Shown: positions 34,793 to 43,585, numbered from the stretch's first letter. The stretch: 64,000 nt of DNA from Labilibaculum sp. DW002 (GCF_029029525.1 NZ_JAKJSC010000002.1:434001-498000), one strand, 5' to 3'. Notes: generated from the sequence alone by a model not told the origin. Numbers and translations: made by a program.

Positions 34793-36232
34793 TTATTTAG
34801 CAGCTAATTTCAGGAGTTGTTCTTTTAATTTTGGACTACCTGGTCTATCGGCATTGTACGATACCAACTTACCTTCTTTATTAATAAGTAAATAGGTAGG
34901 AACTGCAATAATGGAAAGCGATTTGTGTAGCTTCGAGTCAAAGCCATTGTCAAAGCGATAATGGTTTTTATCTGTTAAAGAAACTTTGAATACCTCTGGC
35001 CAAAGTTTATCCGATTTCCCATCTATAGTAGCATAAATGAATTCTATCGGTTGGTCGGATAAGGATTCTTTTAGCTTTTTAGATTCTGGCATAATCATTC
35101 TGCAAGGACCGCAACCCAAGCTCCAAATATCCAGATAAACCACTTTTCCTTTGTGCTGAGCAATTAAATCTTCTATTGTTAGCTCCATTTCATCGGAGCT
35201 GTGTAATGCTGTTTGCAATAATTCTGGGCTTAAAGGAGCATCAATCATTGCCTTTTTAGCATTGCGCAAATTTAGCTCACGATCAACAACCATTTTGCAA
35301 TTCGGATCGGTGCTAATTTTAGTAAAGGATTCAATGTATTTCGGCGCATCTGTATTTCTAAATGTCAGATTAAAATAGATTTCTAGCACTAGTACGTTTT
35401 CTCTTGTTTTGCCACTCAATGAATCCATTATAACGGAAAGTTTAGCATCTTCTCTACTGAGAGTAGTATCGGAAGCCATTCTTTTTTGTGATTCTTTACG
35501 AATTAAAGAGCTAAATAGGTGAATGTAATCACTGCAAATGAGGTATTCATCGTTTTGAATGGAAGCAATTGTATTGTATTTATTAGATCCAGCTGGCAAT
35601 TGCAAAGAGTTCATATCTACTTTGTTTTTTCTGGAATAAGCTTGGGGAGCTCTATTTAGTAGATTGATGTTATCAATTTTTGTTTCTGTTTCAAAGAAGT
35701 GAATAAATTCTTTTTGCAATTCATGTTTCTTTTTGAAAATTGCCAATTCATTTTGTCTAAGGTTTACATAGTCAGTAATCATTGTAAACATGTCCTCTAG
35801 CGTGTGTTCTTTGGTGTACCATGATCGCATTAATTCAATTCGATCACATTTTTTTACTTTTTCGAGCTGATATAGAAAACTGTTTGGAGTAGCACCAATT
35901 CCTTCAAAATGAAGAGAATCGTCATCAACAGTTATTTCCAATTGATCACCAGGGCTAAGAACCAGTGAATTTCGCTTATTGTTGTAGGTCATCATTCCTT
36001 TACTTATTTTTTGTAGTGGAATCGTAATGCTAAAATGTCCGGTACTATCCGGATAAGCAGTTTTGGTATTGTTTTTAGGATCAGCGGGATTTTCTTTAAA
36101 CCACATAAACTCTATTTTTTCAATATCGGGGGAGAGTCCCTTGCCGTTAATTGTTGCAAAATTTTCCGGCTCTTTCGTGATGCAAGAGCTTAGCAGGATT
36201 ACTAAGGCACAAATGCTTACTAATTTGTTCAT
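34793..36232 (-). CDS. TlpA-like thioredoxin-fold lipoprotein
   Basis: A 479-residue lipoprotein (LLSSC, cysteine about residue 17). The N-terminal part resembles the DUF4369-like sandwich common in Bacteroidota thioredoxins, the middle is helical, and the C-terminal 140 residues form an AhpC/TSA-TlpA thioredoxin domain with the redox motif GCGPCRMIMPE and the cis-proline loop AVPTYLLI. It should work in the periplasm as a disulfide reductase or in thiol maintenance; the client is unknown. It is transcribed alone, with a good terminator. Confidence 0.87.
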   Translation of the reverse strand: MNKLVSICALVILLSSCITKEPENFATINGKGLSPDIEKIEFMWFKENPADPKNNTKTAYPDSTGHFSITIPLQKISKGMMTYNNKRNSLVLSPGDQLEITVDDDSLHFEGIGATPNSFLYQLEKVKKCDRIELMRSWYTKEHTLEDMFTMITDYVNLRQNELAIFKKKHELQKEFIHFFETETKIDNINLLNRAPQAYSRKNKVDMNSLQLPAGSNKYNTIASIQNDEYLICSDYIHLFSSLIRKESQKRMASDTTLSREDAKLSVIMDSLSGKTRENVLVLEIYFNLTFRNTDAPKYIESFTKISTDPNCKMVVDRELNLRNAKKAMIDAPLSPELLQTALHSSDEMELTIEDLIAQHKGKVVYLDIWSLGCGPCRMIMPESKKLKESLSDQPIEFIYATIDGKSDKLWPEVFKVSLTDKNHYRFDNGFDSKLHKSLSIIAVPTYLLINKEGKLVSYNADRPGSPKLKEQLLKLAAK

Positions 36233-36585
36233 GTTTTTGGGTTTTTCAAAATGGTTATATCGTATGATATTATACAGAGCAACTAAGATATTAGTTTTAA
36301 TGTACTGTTGAGTATTGTTGATGTTAATATATGTTAAATTAAAACTTAATCACATTGATACGATTCATCAATATTGCATTTAAAACTTAACAGTACAAAA
36401 TCTAACAAAAATCATGTAAGTATCTTCTTGTCAAGTTTGTCAAGCATGAAAAAAGGCTGTTGATGTTTCAACAGCCTTTGTTAAGATACACTCTTGTGTT
36501 TGTTTCGCTTAAATCTTCTTTTAATAATGTGATGATTCGATCAGTAGTAATAATATTTAGTCATTAATTTAGTACTGTTTCGTTC
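36233..36585. other. Gap between the TlpA-like and DUF2130 genes, with terminator
   Basis: AAAGGCTGTTGA / TCAACAGCCTTT (36452-36479) is a perfect 12-base hairpin with a T tail on the minus strand, best read as the terminator of the DUF2130 gene. The motif CTTGTCAAGTTTGTCAAG sits beside it. The part next to 36232 should hold the TlpA-like gene's promoter. Confidence 0.6.
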
Positions 36586-38130
36586 CTAAAGTTCTTCTAG
36601 GTTATCAAATTTTGCTTTCATCGTTGGATTACCGTACGTCAGTTTTTTAATCGTTAAATCATCAGCTTTATTATTTGCCAAACGTAAATTATTTTCAGAT
36701 GATAAAAGAGCATCCTTCGTTTTTTGAAGATGAGTAATGGTTTTATCAATTTCGTCAATAGCAGTTTTAAATTTTCGACTGGCTAAATCGTAATTATATG
36801 CAAACCCTTTTCTAAAGGTCTCAATCTTATCCTCAAAATTGGTAATGTCAACGTTTTGATTTTTTATTAAATTAAGCTCAGCCTTGTATTTTAGGGAATT
36901 CATTGCGGCATTACGAAGCAATGTAATTATTGGAATGAAAAATTGTGGACGCACAACATACATTTTCTCAAATTTATGAGAAACATCAACTATACCAGTA
37001 TTGTAGAATTCATTCTCCGATTCTAAAAGAGAGACTAAAACTGCGTATTCACATTTTTTATCTATACGATCCTTGTCAAGTTTAGCAAAGAAATCTTCAT
37101 TTCTTTTCTTAGTGGCAGTTTCATCATTCTCATTTTTCATTTCAAACATAATTGAAATGATTTCATTTCCTGAGTTATCGGTTTCTTTATAAATAAAATC
37201 ACCTTTACTTCCACCTCTCGAATCATTATCTTTTTCGAAATAAGCATTTTGAAAGGCTGTTGCTCGTAGTTTATTAAACTCTGATTCACAATGTAGTTCT
37301 AAAGTTTCACCAACCATTTTTGTAGAAAGCTTCTGTTTGAAATCTTTTAAACGAGCAATCTCATCATCTTTCATTTTGATGGTTTCATCTTTGGTATTAA
37401 GCTTATTTGTAAATTGTTCCTTAATAGATTTTTCAAGTAGTTCTTTTTCGGTTTCCTTGATTTTTAAATTGTTAACAAGATCATCCCGTTCTTTTTCAAT
37501 TACCTTAGTAGACTCTGATACGGCTAATTTTTTTTCAGTTTCAGCTTTATCGATTAGCGACTGCATTGTAAGAATTTCAGTTTCTTTTGCCGTTAATTTC
37601 TCTGCAAGTTCAGCGCTACTTTGGGCTTTTAGCTCAGATAGTTTTTTATCCTTTTCTGCCAATTCTTTTTGCAATGTATTTTGGATATTTGCTTCAGCTA
37701 ATTTAACTGCATTTACTTTTTCGGTTTCCTTTATTTTTAGATTGTTAACAAGATCATCCCGTTCTTTTTCGATTTCCTTGGTTGCTTCAGTTACTGCTAA
37801 TTTTTTCTCAGTTTCCGCTTTTTCAATCATTGCCTTCATTTCAGAAATTTCAGATTCTTTCGCAGTTAATTTTTCTGATAATTCTGTATCGCTCTGAGCT
37901 TTTAGCTCGCTTAGTTTTTTATCTTTTTCTGCCAGTTCTTTTTGCAATGTATTTGTGATGTTTGCTTCAGCTAATTTAACAGCATTCGCTTTTTCTTTTT
38001 CAGCAAGAATTAATCTATTCTTCAATTCTTCTTCGAATTGATGGTCGCGAACTTGCTTTAGAATATCTGCAAATCCAGCTTCATCAACTTTAAAAGCTTT
38101 TTTGCAATTTGGGCAGATTATTTCATTCAT
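36586..38130 (-). CDS. DUF2130-type coiled-coil protein with tandem internal duplication
   Basis: A 514-residue protein: an N-terminal zinc-ribbon-like motif ([10 protein letters not shown]), a long coiled coil (about 30-270) and a C-terminal globular domain (about 275-420) of the DUF2130 family. The globular part contains [10 protein letters not shown] and MFEMKNEN, which looks like the D and ExK of a PD-(D/E)XK nuclease core (inference). The coil holds two consecutive ~91-residue copies (each beginning [10 protein letters not shown] and ending [11 protein letters not shown]) that are nearly identical in DNA, a recent in-frame duplication. The cellular role is unknown. Confidence 0.82.
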   Translation of the reverse strand: MNEIICPNCKKAFKVDEAGFADILKQVRDHQFEEELKNRLILAEKEKANAVKLAEANITNTLQKELAEKDKKLSELKAQSDTELSEKLTAKESEISEMKAMIEKAETEKKLAVTEATKEIEKERDDLVNNLKIKETEKVNAVKLAEANIQNTLQKELAEKDKKLSELKAQSSAELAEKLTAKETEILTMQSLIDKAETEKKLAVSESTKVIEKERDDLVNNLKIKETEKELLEKSIKEQFTNKLNTKDETIKMKDDEIARLKDFKQKLSTKMVGETLELHCESEFNKLRATAFQNAYFEKDNDSRGGSKGDFIYKETDNSGNEIISIMFEMKNENDETATKKRNEDFFAKLDKDRIDKKCEYAVLVSLLESENEFYNTGIVDVSHKFEKMYVVRPQFFIPIITLLRNAAMNSLKYKAELNLIKNQNVDITNFEDKIETFRKGFAYNYDLASRKFKTAIDEIDKTITHLQKTKDALLSSENNLRLANNKADDLTIKKLTYGNPTMKAKFDNLEEL

Positions 38131-38246
38131 ATTGTTCTATTATTTCTGGATTTTTTACAGTTTCTAAAATTGTTATTCTAAGCGTTAAAGTACCAATAAA
38201 ATTATTTTATTCCATCAATTGCAATCTGACTCTATAACTGTTTGCT

Positions 38247-38323
38247 CGTTACGGTGGTGTTATACAGCGTAGCCTTGTTTTGCGCCTGCGGCAAGCTATT
38301 CTTTATGAGCCATTGTTGTTACC
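38247..38323 (-). repeat. attC-like imperfect palindrome A
   Basis: About 77 bases whose ends are complementary with interruptions: GGTAACAACAATGGCTCATAA... on one side against ...TAACACCACCGTAAC on the other, with an inner stem TAGCTTG / CAAGGCTA. It begins six bases after the stop of the 158-residue gene, the position of an attC site in a cassette. It has the general build of palindromes B, C and D. Confidence 0.55.
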
Positions 38324-38328
38324 TGTTG

Positions 38329-38805
38329 TTATATATCTTTCAGCAACTTCTTTATTTTAATTTTTCTCTGTTTTTCTTGGTTTCGTTTTTTTCTAAAACT
38401 TATTAGCCCAACTAAGGAGAAAATAGTGAAAAAGACTAAGAGAATAATTTGATTTATATGATCATAGTCTCCGTCAGATTTACTCATGAAATCAAAAAAA
38501 TAATCTAAAATCATTAGAGATGTCATTGCTCCACCGAAAATAGCCATTATCAAAAAATGTTTGGAGTTATAGCTTCCAAATGAATTTCCAATAAGTCCTT
38601 TTTCATTTCGTTCTTCTTCAATCAACTTTTCAAGCTGCCATTTCTTTTGATGTCTTTCTACATTCTTGAAATTGAATTTTCGAGCAGTGAGTTCTTTCTC
38701 TGCAAAATATTTCGCATCCTTATTCAATTTCTGCCTGCCGACAAATATCTCATAGAGTTCTTTGTCGGATTTATTTTTGAATATTTTTTCCCAATTATAA
38801 CTCAT
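38329..38805 (-). CDS. Unknown two-helix membrane protein (cassette-like gene)
   Basis: A 158-residue protein: a basic helical N-terminus (WEKIFKNKSDKELYEIFVGRQ), two membrane helices at about 83-104 and 119-138, and a highly basic tail (RKKRNQEKQRKIKIKKLL). I recognise no family. It is a single gene enclosed by palindrome B upstream and palindrome A downstream, which suggests a mobile gene cassette. Confidence 0.7.
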   Translation of the reverse strand: MSYNWEKIFKNKSDKELYEIFVGRQKLNKDAKYFAEKELTARKFNFKNVERHQKKWQLEKLIEEERNEKGLIGNSFGSYNSKHFLIMAIFGGAMTSLMILDYFFDFMSKSDGDYDHINQIILLVFFTIFSLVGLISFRKKRNQEKQRKIKIKKLLKDI

Positions 38806-38824
38806 TGTCTTTTTATAATTACAG

Positions 38825-38956
38825 GTAACGTTAAGAATATGCGGAGTTTGGGTTTTCGAAGCTCCAACATATCAGACCGTTACTGTTTTGAGTAAATGTA
38901 TTGAAGTTAAATTTACCTACAAACCCCAACTTACGTATATTTATTGTTGGCCACAG
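38825..38956 (-). repeat. attC-like imperfect palindrome B (compound)
   Basis: Inner palindrome 38825-38883: GTAACGTTAAGAATATGCGGAG on one side matches GTAACGGTCTGATATGTTGGAG on the other strand with few mismatches. A further arm at 38917-38956 (AACAATAAATATACGTAAGTT on the minus strand) is related to the same arm. It lies between the decayed PH-like gene and the 158-residue gene. Confidence 0.6.
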
Positions 38957-38970
38957 TTATTTATTGTCAA

Positions 38971-39198
38971 TCAGTGTTTTAATTTATCCGACTCGGTTCT
39001 ATCTTTAAAGTTCACTATAAACCTGTCTGAATTATTCGTAGTTATAATCAGTTACAGCATCTTATTTGAACTAATCAGTAATCGGGTTTTACCAAATTTG
39101 TCAAGTTTGATGAATCCTTTTTTGATTGCTCCAGAGCTAAAGCCATTTGTCCGTGTTTTAATGTGAGGTATCATATCCGAAAGCTCAATATTTTCCAT
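38971..39198 (-). pseudogene. Decayed PH-like domain gene with an in-frame stop
   Basis: Minus-strand frame starting at ATG 39198 reads 48 codons (including KTRTNGFSSGAIKKGFIKLD), hits TAA at 39054-39052, then continues in the same frame for 26 more codons (TTNNSDRFIVNFKDRTESDK) to a stop at 38971. Both halves together resemble the C-terminal part of small bacterial PH-like domain proteins (RTNG...G.xKL...LLI...FIVNFKD). The N-terminal half is absent: the GH43 gene ends 20 bases upstream. It looks like a cassette gene cut by rearrangement and then degraded. The family call rests on motif memory only. Confidence 0.5.
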
Positions 39199-39218
39199 TA
39201 TGGATTAAACTCCAAGGG

Positions 39219-40583
39219 CTATCGCGCTGTAAATTGAAACCAATTGAGACGGAAAGGTTCATCAGCTCCACGATATACCAAATAAAGATCATTCACCCCA
39301 TAAATTTCTGAAACTGAACAACGTATTGTTTTCCATTTATCCCAACTACCAGTCCCTTTAACCTTGCATGTGCCAATCAACTTACCGGTTTCTGAACCAA
39401 GACGAATTTCAATCGCTCCACCTTTACCTTCAGCCGCCACTCTAATTTGAATTTTTTTTGCTCCTGAGCCAAAATCGACTCCGGAAAGTTGAGTCCAATC
39501 GCCATCGCTTATTTCTGTTACCATGCATCCACCTTCGCTGCACGGCGTTACTTCAATTCCGTTTTGGTGATCCATAGTCTCGGACTCAACCTTTTCAAAC
39601 GGATTCAATGATTTAATCTGAGGAACACTCTCGCGTGTCACAACAACCTTTTTCATCGTGCCATCTTCATTATACTCTAATAAATCAACACAAACATTTC
39701 GTTTATATGCTTTATTCGATATTCGACGATCGTGATAAAACATGTACCATTGATCATTAAATAGAATGATTGACTCGTGGCTATTATTTCTAAGGTTTAT
39801 ATTTTCACCATCAAGTGATGGGCTTGGCAATACCACCCCCTGAAGCTCAGAATTAGTGAACAATGGATTATCAGCTATGATGTAGTAAATATGTTGTCCA
39901 GGTAATCCTGGGTACGACAAATAATACTTGCTGTCTTTCTTGTGTACAAAAGGTCCTTCAAAGGAATGTGGTGAATCGATGGTTATAGCTGTTCCATCTA
40001 CCGAAATCATATCCTCATTCAGTTTAATTACACGAAAGTTTTTTCCGTGCGGGCTGGTTTTATTCCTTCCGCCACCAAAGTAGAGATAAGCTTGTCCATC
40101 ATCATCAATATAGGCGCATGGATCAAATAACCAACTCACATCACAATTTGGCATTGTTTTATCAACTAGGGGCTTTCCTAGCGGATCAACAAAAGGTCCC
40201 TCTGGCTTATCTGACACAGCGACACCGATGGAATTACCTGCATTCGGGTAATAGAGATAAAACTTATCGTTGCGGAATACAACTGAAGGGGCATAGGCAT
40301 TATCAGCCCACTTAGAATCCTCTTTTACCCTAAAAACAATGCCGTGATCCGTCCAATTCACCATGTCATCGGAAGAGATTAAGGTATAATTCAGCAATCC
40401 ATCGTAGGAATCTACATTATCTTCATCACTCGAGCAGTATACATACACACGACCTTCATGCACCATAGCATTAGGATCTGCACAAAACCGCTGCGTTATT
40501 ATCGGATTATCTGCTTTCACTATTTCCTGAGTCATTATTAGTAAGCCAATTATTGCAATTGTTACTCTAATCATTTTTTTCAT
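39219..40583 (-). CDS. GH43-family glycosidase with C-terminal carbohydrate-binding module
   Basis: A 454-residue secreted enzyme (signal peptide ending about QEIVKADN). The five-bladed propeller of GH43 shows all three catalytic acids in context: base Asp in RFCADPNAMV, pKa-modulating Asp in WLFDPCAYIDDDG and acid Glu in SPHSFEGPFVHK. The last 130 residues form a CBM6-like beta-sandwich (MDHQNGIEV ... LNWFQF). Known activities of this type are beta-xylosidase and alpha-arabinofuranosidase on arabinoxylan, so its substrate differs from that of the beta-glucan locus. It is isolated among cassette-like genes and has no SusCD partner adjacent. Confidence 0.88.
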   Translation of the reverse strand: MKKMIRVTIAIIGLLIMTQEIVKADNPIITQRFCADPNAMVHEGRVYVYCSSDEDNVDSYDGLLNYTLISSDDMVNWTDHGIVFRVKEDSKWADNAYAPSVVFRNDKFYLYYPNAGNSIGVAVSDKPEGPFVDPLGKPLVDKTMPNCDVSWLFDPCAYIDDDGQAYLYFGGGRNKTSPHGKNFRVIKLNEDMISVDGTAITIDSPHSFEGPFVHKKDSKYYLSYPGLPGQHIYYIIADNPLFTNSELQGVVLPSPSLDGENINLRNNSHESIILFNDQWYMFYHDRRISNKAYKRNVCVDLLEYNEDGTMKKVVVTRESVPQIKSLNPFEKVESETMDHQNGIEVTPCSEGGCMVTEISDGDWTQLSGVDFGSGAKKIQIRVAAEGKGGAIEIRLGSETGKLIGTCKVKGTGSWDKWKTIRCSVSEIYGVNDLYLVYRGADEPFRLNWFQFTAR

Positions 40584-40917
40584 ATTTTTTAATAAATTAA
40601 TAATAATGGTTTTGTTACCTACAATTCTATCTAGTTCAAATGAATAGGACTAGTATTAGTCCCAATAGTCCAATTATTATCAAAAAAGTTATTCTTGTTT
40701 TTATATGCATTGTAGTTTTGTTCAATTCTGACTAACGTAAATATTAGTCTCAAATTATCAACTGTTTAAGTTTTCACAAATAAATTCAATTTTTTGCTCC
40801 ATAGTTGTCGTTTCTTTCCAAGGCATAGCAATTTGTTTTTATCACAAATTACGACCTAAAAAGTGTAAACCATGTGCCTTTAACTTTGTAAACGATGTCC
40901 CTTTACCATACCTAATT
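40584..40917. promoter_or_regulatory. GH43 upstream region with two inverted repeats
   Basis: GGACTA GTAT TAGTCC (40647-40662, followed by another TAGTCC) and GACTAA CGTAAATA TTAGTC (40730-40749) share the half-site GACTA/TAGTC and could be operators for the GH43 gene. No gene is visible in the rest. Confidence 0.35.
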
Positions 40918-41113
40918 GCCCCTAACGGTCTTGCTAAGTTGCGTGGGCGATTAAAACAGATGTCTTGTCAAACCGCACGAAAGCAAGCCGCATAAATTTG
41001 TTTATATTTTTAAGCAAACCAAATCTGGGTGGCTTGCTGGTGTTTCTTAATTGCACTAATCTTTCAAATTGAGCATCACCGCCAATGAAATTTAGCTTTT
41101 GTTAGCTGCTGCC
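40918..41113 (-). repeat. attC-like imperfect palindrome C
   Basis: About 195 bases. The outer arms CTAACGGTCTTGCTAAGTTGC (40922 on) and the reverse of the end (CTAACAAAAGCTAAATTTC from 41105) align closely, each leading into a TGGGCG/TGGCGG block. An inner perfect stem AGCAAGCC / GGCTTGCT is at 40982-40989 and 41031-41038. It ends five bases from the stop of the 162-residue gene. Confidence 0.65.
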
Positions 41114-41117
41114 ATTT

Positions 41118-41606
41118 CTATATTTTTTCTAATTCTAATACAAATTTCGTTTTTGGCAAATAACTGATCCTTATTGAATCATCTTTTTCAATCCCATGAT
41201 AAATTTTATCACGATATACGAAAATCCATTTTGATTTAAAGTCTGGATTGGTAAACGATAGGCTTATGTCAGATTTATCTTGTCTGATATTTTTAATTCT
41301 TGTTTCCATAACTATCTTTTTCCTATTATTATAGTCCGTATTCTTCCTTGTCATAAAAATAAACATTGGAAGTCCAATTAACACTAAGAATATCAGAGCA
41401 CATAAAGCAATCGAATTCAAATATGTCATTGAGTCTATTAAGTATTCGCCATTTCTGCCAGGAATAACTGGAATAATTAGAGTCGCTGCAATAAACAGAA
41501 GTGTAAGGATTAATATCCTTTTTTTGTCCTTTCTTCTGATTGCGCGAATCATAAGTTCATCTTTGCTATCGAAGTACTTCTCATTAAGAGTTTCTCTGAA
41601 ATTCAT
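41118..41606 (-). CDS. Unknown two-helix membrane protein (cassette-like gene)
   Basis: A 162-residue protein: basic N-terminus (RAIRRKDKKR), membrane helices at about 31-48 and 63-86, then a soluble C-terminal domain of about 75 residues with alternating strands (SDISLSFTNPDF, KWIFVYRDKIYHGI). Residues 95-162 could be a small ligand-binding or PH-like sandwich, but this is a guess. It is bracketed by palindromes D (upstream) and C (downstream), as a gene cassette would be. Confidence 0.7.
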   Translation of the reverse strand: MNFRETLNEKYFDSKDELMIRAIRRKDKKRILILTLLFIAATLIIPVIPGRNGEYLIDSMTYLNSIALCALIFLVLIGLPMFIFMTRKNTDYNNRKKIVMETRIKNIRQDKSDISLSFTNPDFKSKWIFVYRDKIYHGIEKDDSIRISYLPKTKFVLELEKI

Positions 41607-41660
41607 TCTTCTAATTTTTTCAATTTACAATGCTTTTTTTCTCAAGCGTAGATTTTGGTT

Positions 41661-41730
41661 GCAGCTAACGGTATGGCGATATGTTTCGTCACTTGTTTTG
41701 AAATATATCCGCCTGTTATCATCTGTTGGG
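41661..41730 (-). repeat. attC-like imperfect palindrome D
   Basis: GCTAACGGTATGGCGATATGTTTC at one end is complementary to GAAATATATCCGCCTGTTA at the other with one bulge, around a short loop. It precedes the 162-residue gene by 55 bases and starts with the same CTAACGGT as palindrome C. Confidence 0.65.
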
Positions 41731-41767
41731 CTGTGAATACCACTTAGGATAAATTATTTCAGCCCAT

Positions 41768-41968
41768 TTAAAAATAATTTGTCCTATTTAAAATTTCATT
41801 CCCTTTTGCATTGTCTATACACCCGTGTATGGATCTGTTCAATGAGGGAAGAAGAGATTGCAACACTCCAGGATTTTTACCATACTTGACTTTTATAAAA
41901 AAGTCTCGTAACTTCTCAAAGTCAAAAACGTTTTTACGTTCTGAATGTGTAACACTCACACGCTTCAA
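41768..41968 (-). CDS. Possible small gene or gene remnant
   Basis: A 66-codon frame (MKRVSVTHSERKNVFDFEK...) that ends 38 bases before palindrome D, the place expected for the 3' end of a cassette gene. It has no recognisable domain, signal or membrane segment. It may be a truncated cassette gene or a chance frame. Confidence 0.25.
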   Translation of the reverse strand: MKRVSVTHSERKNVFDFEKLRDFFIKVKYGKNPGVLQSLLPSLNRSIHGCIDNAKGNEILNRTNYF

Positions 41969-42270
41969 GCGTTGACTTTGATGAACTCGTTCTCAAGAAT
42001 CCTTCCTTATCCCAATCCCTGAAATTTTATCTCAAACGCTCAAATTCACAGCACAATTGATGATTTAACTAGTTTATAACAACAATATTGTTGTTATTTC
42101 TTATGTGTCAACATTATAGTTGTTGTTATCCCTCCCATACGGTATGCTAACAACAATTATAAAATATATTTAACAATACCAAAGCTAGTTAAATTCGCAT
42201 AAGTATAAGGATGTCAAACTTGCCAAGTTTCTAATTGTGATACAATACACACTAATTTTGGTTTTAGGCT
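41969..42270. other. Gene-less A+T-rich stretch before the phased array
   Basis: No gene seen. It contains AACAACAATATTGTTGTT (perfect palindrome about 42080-42097) and the motif TGTCAAACTTGCCAAGTTT (42213-42231), related copies of which occur at 36430 and 53619. Confidence 0.5.
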
Positions 42271-42271
42271 T

Positions 42272-42630
42272 CCTGTTCGCTGTGGAATTTCATTTGTTCG
42301 CTCGGGAAGTGCAACTGTTCGCACAATAGGTCGTCTGCTACATCATAAAGTGCTTCTGCTACAAGCAAAATGTATTTCTGTTACAGGAGGTTTGTTCTTC
42401 TGTTACATGGGTAAAGGCTTCTGCTACAAGCAAAGAGTCTTCTGCTACAGGTCAAATGTGTTTCTGCTACAAGGGGTTTGTTCTTCTGCTACATGGGTAA
42501 AGGCTTCTGCTACGTGCAGAAGAGTATATGTGTTGTAGCAGATGAGGTAAATAGCCGAGCAGAAGAATGCAAATGGCGTGCAGCTATACAATAACTTGTA
42601 AGAGAATGCATTCATTTATGAGCAGAACAT
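42272..42630. repeat. Phased degenerate repeat array, 21-22 bp period, with inverted tail
   Basis: Twelve forward units. Three carry TGTTCGC (starts 42274, 42295, 42316) and nine carry TCTG(C/T)TACA or a one-base variant (starts 42334, 42355, 42377, 42399, 42420, 42441, 42463, 42485, 42506). Spacings run 21 or 22 throughout, about two DNA turns. Units 5-8 and 9-12 are a four-unit 86-base duplication. Inverted copies with GCAG cores follow at 42516, 42538, 42559, 42580 and 42622, also 21-22 or 42 apart. The alternating 21/22 period rules out a constant reading frame, so it does not look like a coding repeat. Function unknown. Confidence 0.85.
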
Positions 42631-42970
42631 AAAAAAAGGGAAACATTTCTGTTTCCCCTTTAGCTGCTTCATTTTTTATGTTTTGCTTACCTCTTTGGTT
42701 GTTTTAGGATAGATAGAGGAATCCTTTCCTTAAGTAATTCAGGTATAAATAGAATTGAGAAAATTTGATTGTTTTTTTATTGGTAGGAAGTAGTTTGAAT
42801 TTGAGTAGTTATGATATGTATTAGGAGAGGAGGAAAAGAAAAGAATTCTTCTTATTGTTTAGTACTCTTGTTTTTATCTTAATTAGAGTGATGTTTTAGC
42901 TGTTTGCAGAATTTTAAGTAAAACTTGTTTTATGCTTACTTTCCTATTCTTCAATTGCTAGGCTAGGGAA
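42631..42970. other. Hairpin and leader region before the sigma gene
   Basis: GGGAAACA TTTC TGTTTCCC (42638-42657), flanked by an A run and CTTT, resembles a terminator closing the repeat array on either strand. The remaining ~300 bases are A+T-rich without a recognised gene or promoter. Confidence 0.5.
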
Positions 42971-43030
42971 GTGGAGTTGCGAATGATATTTTGCAATATC
43001 GCCATGCTTTACTATTTTTACGGACCCTCT

Positions 43031-43585
43031 ATGAAAAACCAAGAACAAAATATCATTGAAAAATTACGATTTGGAGATGAATCAGGCTTGCGAGAAATGT
43101 TTGATTTGTACTACTCTCCATTGTGCATTTTTGCCTTAAAATATATTGATGCTTTCGATAAATCGGAGGATTTGGTGCAAGAGGTTTTTATTAATTTCTG
43201 GGAAAAGAATCGGGTCGCGCAGTTAAATGGATCGCTAAAATCTTACCTTTTTACGGCAGTAAAAAACAATGCACTGGCCTATATTCGTAAGAATAATAAA
43301 TATTTACTGGAAGAGTTGAATGATGATATTGATCTGTTTGTTGAAGAATCCATTGATTCTGAAATGTTGGAGGATAAAAAGAAACAACTCTACAAAGAAT
43401 TAGATAATTTATCAGAAAACAATAGAAAGGTTTTTGAAGCTATCGTTTTTGAAAATTTGAAATATAAAGAAGTAGCAGAGATTCATGGTGTTTCGGTGAA
43501 TACTGTAAAAACACAATTTTCCAGATCTTTAAAACAGCTTAGAGCTTCATTTACGATTATTATTCTACTCTTACTTCATTCATAG
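43031..43585 (+). CDS. ECF RNA polymerase sigma factor
   Basis: A 184-residue sigma factor of the SusC-linked Bacteroidota ECF group. Region 2 is EDLVQEVFINFWEKN with the promoter-melting segment after it, and region 4 holds the helix-turn-helix YKEVAEIHGVSVNTVKTQFSRSLKQLR. I place the start at ATG 43031 (MKNQEQNIIEKLRFGDE); the upstream in-frame codons to 42971 do not look like a sigma N-terminus. The last residues (SFTIIILLLLHS) are hydrophobic, as in relatives. It should drive the FecR-SusCD operon behind it when released by its anti-sigma factor. Confidence 0.92.
   Translation: MKNQEQNIIEKLRFGDESGLREMFDLYYSPLCIFALKYIDAFDKSEDLVQEVFINFWEKNRVAQLNGSLKSYLFTAVKNNALAYIRKNNKYLLEELNDDIDLFVEESIDSEMLEDKKKQLYKELDNLSENNRKVFEAIVFENLKYKEVAEIHGVSVNTVKTQFSRSLKQLRASFTIIILLLLHS

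Noticed and set aside
36586-38130. RmuC DNA recombination protein
   Set aside because: The coiled coil is similar in style, but the N-terminal CPNC ribbon and the C-terminal domain fit DUF2130 better.
39093-39112. A fourth copy of the CAAACTTGnCAAG motif
   Set aside because: It falls within the codons of the PH-like remnant and is explained by coding sequence.
42350-42538. A 62-codon plus-strand frame inside the phased repeat array
   Set aside because: The repeat period alternates between 21 and 22, so no frame is kept across units; composition (Cys, Phe, Val runs) is what the repeat DNA gives by chance.
42272-42630. CRISPR array
   Set aside because: The conserved core is only 7-10 bases, units are 21-22 bases with no unique spacers of usual length, and no cas gene is near.
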